Origin: an uncultured Bradyrhizobium sp.
GTDB lineage: Bacteria > Pseudomonadota > Alphaproteobacteria > Rhizobiales > Xanthobacteraceae
Direction of reading: 5' to 3'
Assembly (NCBI RefSeq): GCF_936928535.1
Contig: NZ_CAKZHY010000095.1
Location: 1-64,000 of the forward strand
Length of the DNA: 64,000 nucleotides
Shown: positions 36,101 through 44,565 of the stretch, one piece after another
Layout of the letters: every line of letters begins with the position of its first letter
Numbering within the stretch: the first letter of the stretch is position 1
Notes under the pieces: model-generated
Database searches by the model: none
What the model saw: only the letters and a program-made list of their open reading frames with translations
Told to the model about the DNA's origin: nothing
Position numbers and translations under genes: made by a program

Positions 36101-36202
36101 GGGATCGCCTCAATCTGAAACGGCCCGATGGGCCGGGCCGGGATTACGACGTCGTGCAGCAAGACGGATGCCAACTCCGTTTGGGACAGCAGAAGGCCGC
36201 CC

Positions 36203-36567
36203 CTACTCGTCCTTCAGCTTCCGTTCGATATAGGCGTCGACGGTCTCGGCGAACGAGCGCTGCACGCCGACCGAGCTGACGTGCAGATCGAGCGCGTCCT
36301 GCTGCAGCACGCGCAGGCCGCGCCTGCGTGCGCAAATCGGCGCCATCGCGAGATAATCGTCGATGGCATCAGTCGCCAGCGGGATCCCTTTCGGATCCCC
36401 CCACGCGATCAGCAACCGCAGAAAGCTCAGGCAATCGGCCAGACCCGGCATGGCTTTCGTCTTCAGCCCTGCCGCGATTTCGGCTTCGGCCTGCTGACGG
36501 GCTGGGTATGGGTCCCGAACAGGGCCAGCAGCAACGCGACTTCTTCCTTCGAACCGATCTGGATCAT
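36203..36567 (-). pseudogene. Small hypothetical gene with an apparent frameshift
   Basis: From the ATG at 36567, which has a good GGAGACAA site, the frame encodes MIQIGSKEEVALLLALFGTH and then meets a stop after 34 codons. The frame displaced by one base carries on without interruption as QQAEAEIAAGLKTKAMPGLA, then DCLSFLRLLIAWGDP, to the stop at 36203. The two parts read as one protein of about 120 residues. If the shift (about 36490-36515) is real the gene is dead; if it is a sequencing error it is an intact hypothetical gene. A shorter product from an internal ATG at 36451 is also possible. Confidence 0.5.
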
Positions 36568-36853
36568 GACTTGTCTCCGTTTCGCTTCGTTGGTCGGGCC
36601 CAACGGCGAGGGAGTTCAGGACGATCTGGTTTCAGGATTGTTTCAGGACGGTTTCGTGGTCAGTGCGCCCCGCGCAGCAAGGCCGGCAAGATCGCGTCCA
36701 AAGGCAACAGTTCTGCATGTCTTGATGTCGCCGGAGGGGATGCAGGTTCAACCGGACGGCTCAAACTTTAATCGAATGCCGTGATGCGGATTCGGCGAAA
36801 TGAAATCTCTTCGCGCCATGCTGGCACATGTCCGTTCTCAGGAGAGAGAGCCG

Positions 36854-37039
36854 ATGTACTACGTCGCTGGCTTACTGCTTGGACTGGCGGGATTGTTCTA
36901 TTCGGCAGGACATCACGAGCTCGGCTCGTTCGGGGCCGATGTTTGCAGCTATGGCGGCCTGTTCTGCGACAGCCCGGGTGTTGTCTTTACCGGCGCGGCG
37001 CTCTCCGCCGCCTGGGGCATGTTCGTAAGCATCAAATAG
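36854..37039 (+). CDS. Small membrane protein (61 aa)
   Basis: A 61-residue protein with two hydrophobic segments (YYVAGLLLGLAGLFYSAG and VVFTGAALSAAWGMFVSI) joined by a loop with two cysteines (DVCSYGGLFCDSP) that could form a disulfide outside the cytoplasm. GGAGAGAGAG precedes the ATG at 36854, which decides the start over the upstream in-frame ATG at 36800. Function unknown. Confidence 0.75.
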   Translation: MYYVAGLLLGLAGLFYSAGHHELGSFGADVCSYGGLFCDSPGVVFTGAALSAAWGMFVSIK

Positions 37040-37087
37040 GGACACGCAGCATATCCGTCGGTCGCTGCCGGGCTTGAGCGCCGCGGC

Positions 37088-37261
37088 TCACAGCGCAAGC
37101 TCCTTGCGAACGGCTGCCGCTGCATTGCCCACCTTGTCGACAGCCTGTTGCAGCTCTTCCCTGGAGACGCCGAGCGCGTGGGTCCAGTACTTGACCTCCC
37201 AGGGCTCGTGCATGTTGATCTTGCTGCGATCCGGCTGCTCGCGCTTGGTCAGACGATCCAT
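37088..37261 (-). CDS. DUF3606 domain protein (57 aa)
   Basis: A 57-residue protein matching DUF3606: EPWEVKYWTHALGVSREELQ followed by QAVDKVGNAAAAVRKEL. The start at 37261 is set by the GAGGAGGG site. DUF3606 proteins are small, widespread in rhizobia and of unknown function. It is divergent from the Crp/Fnr regulator across a 288-bp region with inverted repeats. Confidence 0.85.
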   Translation of the reverse strand: MDRLTKREQPDRSKINMHEPWEVKYWTHALGVSREELQQAVDKVGNAAAAVRKELAL

Positions 37262-37407
37262 CGCGACGTCCCTCCTCGAGGTGAAAGAACGCGGCCGGGC
37301 CCGCACCGTTCCGAAGCGACATGTGTGCAGAACGCACATTTCGGACAATCGGTTGGGACGTTTCTGGGTGGCTCGTCGCCGTGAACAACGCGGCGGCTCG
37401 ACTTGAT

Positions 37408-37454
37408 AAATGTTAAGCGGCGCGCACGGCCGGGCTCGCCCCCACTTAACATTT
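37408..37454. promoter_or_regulatory. 10-bp inverted repeat in DUF3606/Crp intergenic region
   Basis: AAATGTTAAG (37408-37417) and CTTAACATTT (37445-37454) are perfect reverse complements 27 nt apart. A third related half-site, TTTAACCTTTGTTG, is at 37516-37529, just before the regulator gene. The spacing suits binding of a dimeric regulator or a promoter element, not a terminator. Confidence 0.5.
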
Positions 37455-37549
37455 GTTGGATTTGCCCAATTCCCTAACGCATCGTCCACAATGTTGAGAC
37501 GCCGGAGCGGCGTCATTTAACCTTTGTTGTCAACAACGAGCCGGGGTCT

Positions 37550-38329
37550 ATGCTTTTTGCTCCACACGCGCTCAGCCGCGTGGGGGAATCGAGTGCCGTG
37601 ACAAGCGACATGATCTGGGCGCCGCTGTTTCAGCGCCTGAAAACCACGACCGGCGCGGATGACCGGGATCTGCAAGCTCTCGCGGCGCTGCCGTTCACGC
37701 TCCGCAACTTTCGCGAAAACCAGACCGTGCTGCGCGACGGCGAACAGCCGAGCGAATGCTGCCTGATCGCCGACGGCTTCTGCGTGCGCTCCAAGACGAT
37801 TGCCGACGGCAGACGCCAGATCCTGTCGATCCACATTCCGGGCGACCTGCCGAGCTTGCAAAACCTCCATTTCGCGACCGTCGATCATGACCTGATCGCA
37901 CTGTCCGATTGCACGCTCGCCTTCATCGCCCACAAGGCGCTGAACGAGTTGATCCGCCAGCGACCGGGCGTCGGCGACATGTTCTGGCGCGACACGCTGG
38001 TAGATGCCGCCGTGTCCCGCGAGTGGATCGTCAATGTCGGCCAGCGCTCCACCTACAACCGGCTTGCACATCTGATCGTCGAGCTGCGTGAGCGGCTGCG
38101 CCTGATCGGGCGCGTGATCGACAATACTTTTGAAATCCCGCTGACGCAGGAGCAGTTCGGCGAAGCCATGGGCGTGACCAGCGTCCACACCAACCGCATC
38201 CTGCGCGAACTGCGCATCGACGGCGTTCTGGAGCTTCAGCGCGGCACGGTGCGGATTCTCAACGAGCACAAGCTGCAGGAGCTCGCCCAGTTCGACGGCC
38301 GCTATCTGCATTTGTCGCCATCGTCCTAG
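37550..38329 (+). CDS. Crp/Fnr family transcriptional regulator
   Basis: A 259-residue protein with an N-terminal cyclic-nucleotide-binding-like beta barrel (LRDGEQPSECCLIADGFCVR, RQILSIHIPGDLPSLQ) and a C-terminal HTH_Crp domain (LTQEQFGEAMGVTSVHTNRI-type helix). The Fnr iron-sulfur cysteines are not evident. The cNMP pocket is atypical, so the ligand is unknown. A later start (37592 GTG or MIWAPLFQ) is possible. Converges with the PhyH gene, 7 bp between stops. Confidence 0.9.
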   Translation: MLFAPHALSRVGESSAVTSDMIWAPLFQRLKTTTGADDRDLQALAALPFTLRNFRENQTVLRDGEQPSECCLIADGFCVRSKTIADGRRQILSIHIPGDLPSLQNLHFATVDHDLIALSDCTLAFIAHKALNELIRQRPGVGDMFWRDTLVDAAVSREWIVNVGQRSTYNRLAHLIVELRERLRLIGRVIDNTFEIPLTQEQFGEAMGVTSVHTNRILRELRIDGVLELQRGTVRILNEHKLQELAQFDGRYLHLSPSS

Positions 38330-38336
38330 AGCATAC

Positions 38337-39017
38337 TCAGGGGGCAAACACCTCGGAAGTGTCCATGCGCACGTTGCGGATCGCGCGGCAGGACTCCTGC
38401 GCCTCCCGCATGTGCTCCGGCATGAAGCTCAGCAGCAGCGAACGCCGCCGTGCGCCGGACCGATTGCGGGTCGCGCCATGCGGCAAGTCGGCGTCGAACA
38501 CCAGGATGTCCCCCGCCTCGCCCGCCGTGATCAGAGACGCGGCTTCGTCCGGCTCGCCCAGATCGACCGCGCCTTGGTCGAGGTGGCGCGGAACGAGGCG
38601 CGTGGCGCCGTTGTCCGGTCCGTAAGCATCCAGGAAAACCAACGCGGCCACGGCCCCCCTGCCCAGTCCATCGCGGTGGAGGGGCTGATGGCCGCCGCCC
38701 TGCAGCGGTTCGCGGCCCTCGACCTGGGACAAAAAGAACGGACCTCCCAGCATCTGTGCTCCCGCCGCCAGCAGCGGCGACAGTCGGCAGGTCCGCTGCA
38801 CGATGAGATCGAGATCGACCAGTGCGTGGCGCCAGCCCGCGCCGCGGGGCACCGCCCATTGATCGCCGGTCCCGACACCGGCATCGAAGGCCGCACGCAG
38901 CGCCTCGCGCCAGGCTTCGGGCACCGCACCGCGAAGCAGAAGATAGTCGCGCGCCAGCGCCGCTGCCTGATCCGGCGCAAGCGGGGTAACCCTGGTGGGA
39001 GGCGGGCGAGGGCTCAT
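38337..39017 (-). CDS. Phytanoyl-CoA dioxygenase (PhyH) family protein
   Basis: A 226-residue Fe(II)/2-oxoglutarate oxygenase. The metal triad is visible as H-x-D in LHRDGLG and the distal His in DLPHGATRNRSG; the Arg of GARRRSLLLSF is placed to bind 2-oxoglutarate. Substrates in this family range from acyl-CoAs to amino acids and secondary metabolites; none can be assigned. It stands alone between a Crp regulator and an Nramp-type transporter. Confidence 0.87.
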   Translation of the reverse strand: MSPRPPPTRVTPLAPDQAAALARDYLLLRGAVPEAWREALRAAFDAGVGTGDQWAVPRGAGWRHALVDLDLIVQRTCRLSPLLAAGAQMLGGPFFLSQVEGREPLQGGGHQPLHRDGLGRGAVAALVFLDAYGPDNGATRLVPRHLDQGAVDLGEPDEAASLITAGEAGDILVFDADLPHGATRNRSGARRRSLLLSFMPEHMREAQESCRAIRNVRMDTSEVFAP

Positions 39018-39185
39018 GACGCTCCGTACAATCTCAAATTGTTTCTCGCAAGAGCGATGCAGATCGGCGCAGGGGGAGTTACGCCCCGTCTTGAGGCGGG
39101 GCTCAATCGCCGGATCCCGGCCATGGAACTTTCCGGCTATGATCGCGCTTAGCCCTTAAATTCGCAATTTCCGGAAGGCCAGCCC

Positions 39186-40505
39186 TTGTCGAACCGCGCC
39201 AAACTCCAAGCCTCCAAACGTGACAGCGTCGTCGCTCCGACCAAGGCGGCACCGACCCTGCTGCAACGGCTCGGGCCCGGCCTGATCACGGGAGCGGCCG
39301 ATGACGATCCGTCGGGAATCGCAACTTATTCCCAAGCCGGCGCGCAATTCGGTTTCGGGCTGCTCTGGACGATCTTTCTGACCTTGCCGTTCATGATCGC
39401 GATCCAGCTCGTCAGTGCGCAGATCGGCAGGGTCACCGGCAAGGGGTTGGCGGCCAACGTCCTCGAGCTTGCACCGCGCTGGATCGTGATGGGGCTTGTG
39501 GGGCTGCTCGTCGCCGCCAACACCTTCAACATCGCCGCCGACATCGCGGCGATGGCGGAGGCGCTCTCCCTGGTCATCGGCGGGCTTAATCACGAGCACG
39601 CGCTGATCTTCGCGGCCGGCTCGACCCTGCTGCAGGTGTTCGTGCCCTATCGCCGCTATTCGCCGGTGCTGAAATTCCTGACACTGTCGCTGTTTGCCTA
39701 TGTCGCGACGGCCTTCACCGTGAAGATCCCCTGGGGCACCGCGCTGCTCGCAGCAGTGTGGCCGAAGGCGAATGTCAGCGCCGACTATTTCATGATGGTG
39801 GTCGCGGTCCTCGGCACCACCATCAGTCCCTATCTCTTCTTCTGGCAGGCCTCCCAGGAGGTCGAGGAAATGAACCTTGGCAAGCGGGACAAGCCGCTGC
39901 GCGAGGAAACCAAGCGCGGCGGCGATCCCGAACTCACGCGCATCAGGGTCGATACGACGCTCGGCATGCTGCTGTCGAACGGCATCGCCTTCTTCATCAT
40001 CCTGACCACGGCCTCGGTGCTGAACGCCAACGGCGTCACCAACATCAACTCGGCGACGCAAGCGGCCGAAGCACTGCGGCCGCTCGCCGGCGACTTTACC
40101 TTCGCGCTGTTCGCGACCGGCATCATCGGCACCGGCCTGCTCGCAATCCCGGTGCTGGCCGGCTCGGCCGCTTATGGCGTGGCGGAAATCTTCGGCTGGC
40201 GCGCGACACTGGAGGCAAGGCCGGAGAAGGCGGTCGGCTTCTATACCATCATCGCGGCCGCAACCATCATCGGCTTCGGGCTCGGCTTTACCGGGATCGA
40301 CTCGATCCACATGCTGGTCTGGAGCGCCGTGCTCAACGGCGTCGTCGCTGTGCCCATCATGGCGATGATGATGCTGATTGTCTCGAGCAGGGCCATCATG
40401 GGCCGTTTCAAGGCCCGGACATGGCTGGTCGCGCTGGGCTGGCTCGGCACCGCGCTGATGGCGCTGGCCGTGCTCGCCCTGCTCGGCTCGTCGCTGATAA
40501 GCTAG
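39186..40505 (+). CDS. Nramp-family divalent metal transporter, atypical motifs
   Basis: A 439-residue inner-membrane protein with about 11 hydrophobic segments and Nramp similarity (GPGLITGAADDDPSGIATYSQ). The metal site of classical Mn/Fe Nramps, DPGN in the first segment, is DPSG here, and the MPH motif of the sixth is replaced by a sequence around LFFWQASQE. The transported ion may therefore not be Mn or Fe. The start is TTG at 39186 with GGAAGG upstream. A tiny minus-strand ORF overlaps its 3' end by three bases. Confidence 0.87.
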   Translation: MSNRAKLQASKRDSVVAPTKAAPTLLQRLGPGLITGAADDDPSGIATYSQAGAQFGFGLLWTIFLTLPFMIAIQLVSAQIGRVTGKGLAANVLELAPRWIVMGLVGLLVAANTFNIAADIAAMAEALSLVIGGLNHEHALIFAAGSTLLQVFVPYRRYSPVLKFLTLSLFAYVATAFTVKIPWGTALLAAVWPKANVSADYFMMVVAVLGTTISPYLFFWQASQEVEEMNLGKRDKPLREETKRGGDPELTRIRVDTTLGMLLSNGIAFFIILTTASVLNANGVTNINSATQAAEALRPLAGDFTFALFATGIIGTGLLAIPVLAGSAAYGVAEIFGWRATLEARPEKAVGFYTIIAAATIIGFGLGFTGIDSIHMLVWSAVLNGVVAVPIMAMMMLIVSSRAIMGRFKARTWLVALGWLGTALMALAVLALLGSSLIS

Positions 40506-40603
40506 ACCGGCGACAGCGCCGCCGAGATCTGCGAAGCGATGATGAAGGCCGCAATCACCGCCGGCACACTGATGAACCGCAAGAACTGGTCGACTGAAAG
40601 CAT
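40502..40603 (-). CDS. Possible single-span mini-protein (33 aa)
   Basis: ATG at 40603 with a GGGGAGACA site encodes 33 residues with one hydrophobic segment (FLRFISVPAVIAAFIIASQI). It follows the 36-residue ORF on the same strand after a 40-nt gap. The clear ribosome site and single membrane span are suggestive, but so short a frame can arise by chance. Confidence 0.35.
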   Translation of the reverse strand: MLSVDQFLRFISVPAVIAAFIIASQISAALSPV

Positions 40604-40643
40604 TATTGTCTCCCCAAAGACAAAGCACCTTCGCCCGAGCGCG

Positions 40644-40754
40644 CTACTCCACCCCTTGCGCGATGGGCTGCTCGGCCGTCAGAAACCGATCGGAAATCGC
40701 CGCCCCACTCATCGTGAGGAGCGCCAGAACCGAAATCATGGCTAGAAATTGCAT
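40644..40754 (-). CDS. Possible mini-protein (36 aa)
   Basis: ATG at 40754 preceded at once by GGAGGC, with a hydrophobic N-terminal half (MQFLAMISVLALLTMSGAAI). It could be a secreted or membrane micro-protein and would be the first gene of a two-ORF transcript. Support is limited to the ribosome site and hydrophobicity. Confidence 0.3.
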   Translation of the reverse strand: MQFLAMISVLALLTMSGAAISDRFLTAEQPIAQGVE

Positions 40755-40989
40755 GCCTCCGTGATCGGCTCCGATTGTGGCCAAATCGGTCAGGGTTTGA
40801 GACGATCCCAAGAAACATCAAGCCCCCCGGATTCTACGGGCTTTCCGCCAGTGCAGCCAGAAACCGATGGCTGGCCAAGCGTTTGCGAACTTCACGGCAC
40901 TCGATCGTTAGCCTAACAATTGTGGCTGGGCCGGAGCTTGCGAGCCGGCCGTAAAAACAACAACGCCCGGCCGGGCGACAGGGAGCGAC

Positions 40990-42204
40990 ATGGCAAAATC
41001 ATCAAAAGCAACCAGTCTCGAGATCCTTGCCTGCGATGCCGGCTGGAGAAACTACCACTTCGTCAAGGTGACGACGGAAGACGGCATCGTCGGCTGGAGC
41101 GAGTTCGACGAGGGCTTTGGCTCACCCGGCGTCGGTGCGGCGATCCAGCGCCTGTCGGCACGCGTGATCGGCCAGAACGTGTTTCAGCACGAGCGCATCC
41201 ATGCCGAACTTTTCGCAGCCACACGGCCTGCCGCCGGCGGCGTGGTGGCGCAGGCACTCGGCGCGATCGAGAACGCCTTGCTCGATGCCAAGGCGAAATG
41301 CCTCGATGTCCCCTGCTGTGAGCTTCTCGGCGGCAAGATCCGCGACCGCGTCAGGGTCTATTGGTCCCACTGCGCGACATGGCGGATCAATCATCCCACC
41401 TGGTACCAGCCACCGATCGAAAATCTCGACGGCGTCAAGGCCATGGGCCGTGAGGTGCGCGAGAAGAAGTTCACCGCGCTGAAAACCAACATCTTCTCCT
41501 ATGATGACGGCAAACCCACCGGTTGGCGGCCCGGTTTCGGCTCGCCCTTCGCACCCGAGATCAATGTCGACCGCAAGATCCTGCGCGACCTGCATACCCA
41601 TCTGGAAGCGATCCGCGACGGCGCCGGCCCCGATGTCGACATCCTGCTCGACTGCAATTTCAACGCCAAGACCGAAGGCTATTTGAAGATCCTGCGCGAG
41701 ATCACCGACCTCGACATGTTCTGGATCGAGATCGACAGCTTCAATCCCCAGGCCCTCGGCTATATCCGCCGGCAGAGCCCGCATCCGATTTCATCCTGCG
41801 AGACGCTGCTCGGCTTGCGCGAATTCCTGCCCTATTTCCACGAGCAGGCCATGGACGTCGCGATCATCGACACGCCCTGGAACGGTGTGTGGCAGTCGAT
41901 GAAGATCGCCTCTGCCGCAGAAGCTTTCGAGGTCAACGTCGCGCCGCACAATTTCTACGGCCACCTCTGCTCGATGATGAACGCGCATTTCTGCGCGGCT
42001 GTCCCGAACCTGCGTATCATGGAGATCGACATCGACCGCCTCGCCTGGGACCGCGAACTGTTCACGCATGAACCGGAAATCCAGAATGGGCACCTGATCA
42101 TTCCGGATCGTCCAGGCTGGGGCACTGAGCCGAATGAAGAAGCCCTTCGCGCGCATCCGCCGAAGACGACAGGCGGTCTGCTCAGCTACGGCCGCAAGAG
42201 TTGA
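40990..42204 (+). CDS. Mandelate racemase/enolase superfamily protein
   Basis: A 404-residue enolase-superfamily enzyme with an N-terminal capping domain and a TIM barrel. Metal ligands can be seen in LLDCNFNAK (Asp), WIEIDSF (Glu) and SSCETLLG (Glu); base candidates are the Lys of ALKTNIF and the His of NVAPHNFYG. Members abstract a proton alpha to a carboxylate, commonly as sugar-acid dehydratases or cycloisomerases. The ATG has AGGGAG upstream. No sugar-acid pathway genes are adjacent, so the substrate stays open. Confidence 0.9.
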   Translation: MAKSSKATSLEILACDAGWRNYHFVKVTTEDGIVGWSEFDEGFGSPGVGAAIQRLSARVIGQNVFQHERIHAELFAATRPAAGGVVAQALGAIENALLDAKAKCLDVPCCELLGGKIRDRVRVYWSHCATWRINHPTWYQPPIENLDGVKAMGREVREKKFTALKTNIFSYDDGKPTGWRPGFGSPFAPEINVDRKILRDLHTHLEAIRDGAGPDVDILLDCNFNAKTEGYLKILREITDLDMFWIEIDSFNPQALGYIRRQSPHPISSCETLLGLREFLPYFHEQAMDVAIIDTPWNGVWQSMKIASAAEAFEVNVAPHNFYGHLCSMMNAHFCAAVPNLRIMEIDIDRLAWDRELFTHEPEIQNGHLIIPDRPGWGTEPNEEALRAHPPKTTGGLLSYGRKS

Positions 42205-42207
42205 CGT

Positions 42208-42492
42208 TTACGGCTGCACTGGATTGATGGTCGGGGACGTCTTCGGCCCCGGCCGTTCCGGTTCGACAGGAGATTTCGGTTCAGTCGGAAGCACCTTGGC
42301 GCCTACCGCGCGGGCGGCTTCGCCTGTGGTCGCGTACATGGCGACACGAGCCGGCTCGGTCTTGGCGCGGCTCCAGGGCCCGTGGTCGACGAGCAGCATC
42401 GCAGCAATCGTCGCGGCGGCCACGATCATCGCGATCACACCGGGGTGCCGAAGCGCTATCGAGATGGAATTTGCGAAGCGATCTGTTGCCAT
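42208..42492 (-). CDS. Single-span membrane protein (94 aa)
   Basis: A 94-residue protein with one transmembrane segment (GVIAMIVAAATIAAMLLV) after a short cytoplasmic N-terminus, and a proline-rich periplasmic tail (EPKSPVEPERPGPKTSPT). Start taken at MATDRFAN (42492); the frame is open to 42579. It converges with the enolase-type gene, three bases between stops. Function unknown. Confidence 0.65.
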   Translation of the reverse strand: MATDRFANSISIALRHPGVIAMIVAAATIAAMLLVDHGPWSRAKTEPARVAMYATTGEAARAVGAKVLPTEPKSPVEPERPGPKTSPTINPVQP

Positions 42493-42607
42493 CGAAGAAT
42501 CCGCACCTTTTCTCTCTCGCGGATCAACGCAAAGCTGGCTCGTCGAGTTCCACTCTCGCGTAAGCAAGTTCCCAACCAATGCGAGGGGAACTAGCGGGCT
42601 GGTCTGC

Positions 42608-43150
42608 TCAATGCCTTACGTCGGGCCGCGCGTCGCCGACGAATTTGTCGCGGTTCGGCATTTTGACCGCTGCGAGCGACTTGGCGTCGAGCACGGCGTC
42701 ATCCCGCACCAATCCGTTCAAGTTCAGGATGTAGGCCGAGACCGCGTACACGTCTTCATTGCTGAGTGATTGCGGCGCGTTCTGCGGCATCGCGCGGCGA
42801 ATGTAATCAAACAATGTCGGCGCATAAGGCCAGTAACTCCCCACCGTGCGAACCGGTTTGGCCGTTCCGATCGTGCCCTGCCCTCCCACGAGGCGATCGC
42901 CAACCCCGCCCTCGCCCTTGTCGCCGTGACATGACGCACATTGCTGGACGAACACCTCGCGCCCGTGACTGACCGAGCCGCTTCCTTGCGGCAGGTTGTT
43001 GCCATCGCGCCCGATCTCGATATTCCAGCCCGCGATCTCAGCAGCAGTCGCTGGCCGGCCGATGCCGTAAGGCGTTTGCGCCCGCACAGTGCTCGCTGAA
43101 GCACAGAGCAAGGTTGCAAGAACGACGCCGCAAGTCTCACGCCAGCGCAT
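42608..43150 (-). CDS. Periplasmic cytochrome c, SoxC partner
   Basis: A 180-residue class I cytochrome c with an N-terminal signal (LATLLCASASTVRAQ), one haem site CASCH and a likely axial Met in RRAMPQNA. It overlaps the end of the SoxC-type gene by 14 bp and would accept electrons from it. Classical SoxD is about twice as long with two haems, so this single-haem protein is more like the SorB-type partner. The C-terminal NRDKFVGDARPDVRH is family-typical. Confidence 0.88.
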   Translation of the reverse strand: MRWRETCGVVLATLLCASASTVRAQTPYGIGRPATAAEIAGWNIEIGRDGNNLPQGSGSVSHGREVFVQQCASCHGDKGEGGVGDRLVGGQGTIGTAKPVRTVGSYWPYAPTLFDYIRRAMPQNAPQSLSNEDVYAVSAYILNLNGLVRDDAVLDAKSLAAVKMPNRDKFVGDARPDVRH

Positions 43151-44405
43151 TGGTCACCTCCCCGTCGGCGCCGATGCGCCAGGGCCAGATCGCATTGTTG
43201 TGGTAGAAATAATTCTCGCCGCGGACTGCGAGCAGCTCGGCAAGCGTCGGCTGCACGTAGCCGGTCTCGTCACTGGCACGGCTCTGGATCACCGCAGGAT
43301 TGCCGTCCCATTGCCAGGGCAAGCGAAAGCGTGTGAGCGCACGTGTCAGCACCGGCTCCTGCAAATGTGCATCCTGCCAGCTCTTGCCGTCATCGACGGA
43401 TACCTCGACGCGCTTGATCTTGCCGTGGCCGCTCCAGGCGATGCCGGTGATTTCGTGGAAGCCGGGTGCGCTGAGGCGCTGTCCGCCCGAGGGACGCGTG
43501 ATGATCGACTTCGCCTCCATGTAGAACGAGAACTCGCGCGCGGTGCCGTCAGGCAGGAGGTCGGTATATTTCGAGGTCTCCTCGCGCGAATAAACGGGTT
43601 CTGCCGTCACGTGCAGGCGCCGCAGCCACTTCACGTTCATATTGCCTTCGAAGCCGGGCAATAGCAGCCGCAACGGATAACCCTGCTGCGGGCGGAGCCG
43701 CTCGCCGTTCTGGCTGTAGACCAGCAGGGCGTCCTCCAGACATTTCTCGATCGGGATGCTGCGAGTCAGCGCCGCCGCGTCTGCGCCTTCCGCAATCACC
43801 CATTTGGCTTCCGGCTTCAGTCCGGCCTCCTGGAGCACCAGCTTCAGGCTCACGCCCGTCCATTCCGCACAGCTCAAAAGGCCAACGAGATCGGACGCAG
43901 TCTTGGCATAGGGCTTGGTGTAACCGGGATTTCCAGAGCACTCGAGAAAATGGATCCGCGATTCCGACGGAAAGCGCCTGATATCGTCGACAGTGAAGAT
44001 GAGGGGTCGCTCGACCAGGCCATGAAGCATCAAGCGGTGCTGCGCCGGATCGATCGTCGGCACACCGCCGTGGTGGCGCTCGTAGAACAGCCCGTTCGGC
44101 GTGATGATGCCGTCAAGCTCCTGCAACGGCGTACGGCCGGACGCGGAGATGTATTGTTTGAGGTTCTTCGGGATGTTCTTGACGACGCCCTTCTCGAACG
44201 GCGACGGCGCACCATAGGGCTGGCTTCCCATGGGATCGCCAGGTGCCTTCATCCAATCGGGGACGTTGGGCGGAAGGTTTTCCGTCTCCGCTGCGGCCGA
44301 CGCACCAGTTCCAAGGACAACGCCTGCCACGACACCGCTACTTTGCAGGAAGCGGCGGCGTGTGGTCCTGGTCGGCTTGTCGCTTGTGTCGATCTTGTTG
44401 CTCAT
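43137..44405 (-). CDS. soxC: Sulfite dehydrogenase, molybdenum subunit (SoxC-like)
   Basis: A 422-residue molybdopterin oxidoreductase exported by Tat: the signal contains TTRRRFLQSSG. The Moco-ligating cysteine is in FLECSGNPG, and the C-terminal Mo-co dimerisation domain carries VEVSVDDGKSWQDA. It oxidises sulfite or a protein-bound sulfane in the periplasm and passes electrons to the cytochrome c encoded just downstream. The ATG at 44405 follows GAGGG. No soxXYZAB genes occur in the window, so a stand-alone sulfite-oxidising pair is plausible; the symbol refers to the family. Confidence 0.87.
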   Translation of the reverse strand: MSNKIDTSDKPTRTTRRRFLQSSGVVAGVVLGTGASAAAETENLPPNVPDWMKAPGDPMGSQPYGAPSPFEKGVVKNIPKNLKQYISASGRTPLQELDGIITPNGLFYERHHGGVPTIDPAQHRLMLHGLVERPLIFTVDDIRRFPSESRIHFLECSGNPGYTKPYAKTASDLVGLLSCAEWTGVSLKLVLQEAGLKPEAKWVIAEGADAAALTRSIPIEKCLEDALLVYSQNGERLRPQQGYPLRLLLPGFEGNMNVKWLRRLHVTAEPVYSREETSKYTDLLPDGTAREFSFYMEAKSIITRPSGGQRLSAPGFHEITGIAWSGHGKIKRVEVSVDDGKSWQDAHLQEPVLTRALTRFRLPWQWDGNPAVIQSRASDETGYVQPTLAELLAVRGENYFYHNNAIWPWRIGADGEVTNALA

Positions 44406-44565
44406 GGCGGACCCTCGGCTGAAGCTGGGCCCGCATGAAACCTGCCGCGAAGCACATTTGCAATTCACGCGTATTTCAAAAGCAGGCAATTTTGATCAGG
44501 ACTGATCTAAATCCACCGGCCGTGCCGGCAGTTCCATCCTTTGCAATGCACAAACGGCTCGCGCA

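Noticed and set aside
39156..40628. 490-codon minus-strand frame opposite the Nramp gene
   Set aside because: Rich in Gly/Asp/Arg/His with no hydrophobic segments; mirror of a membrane protein gene.
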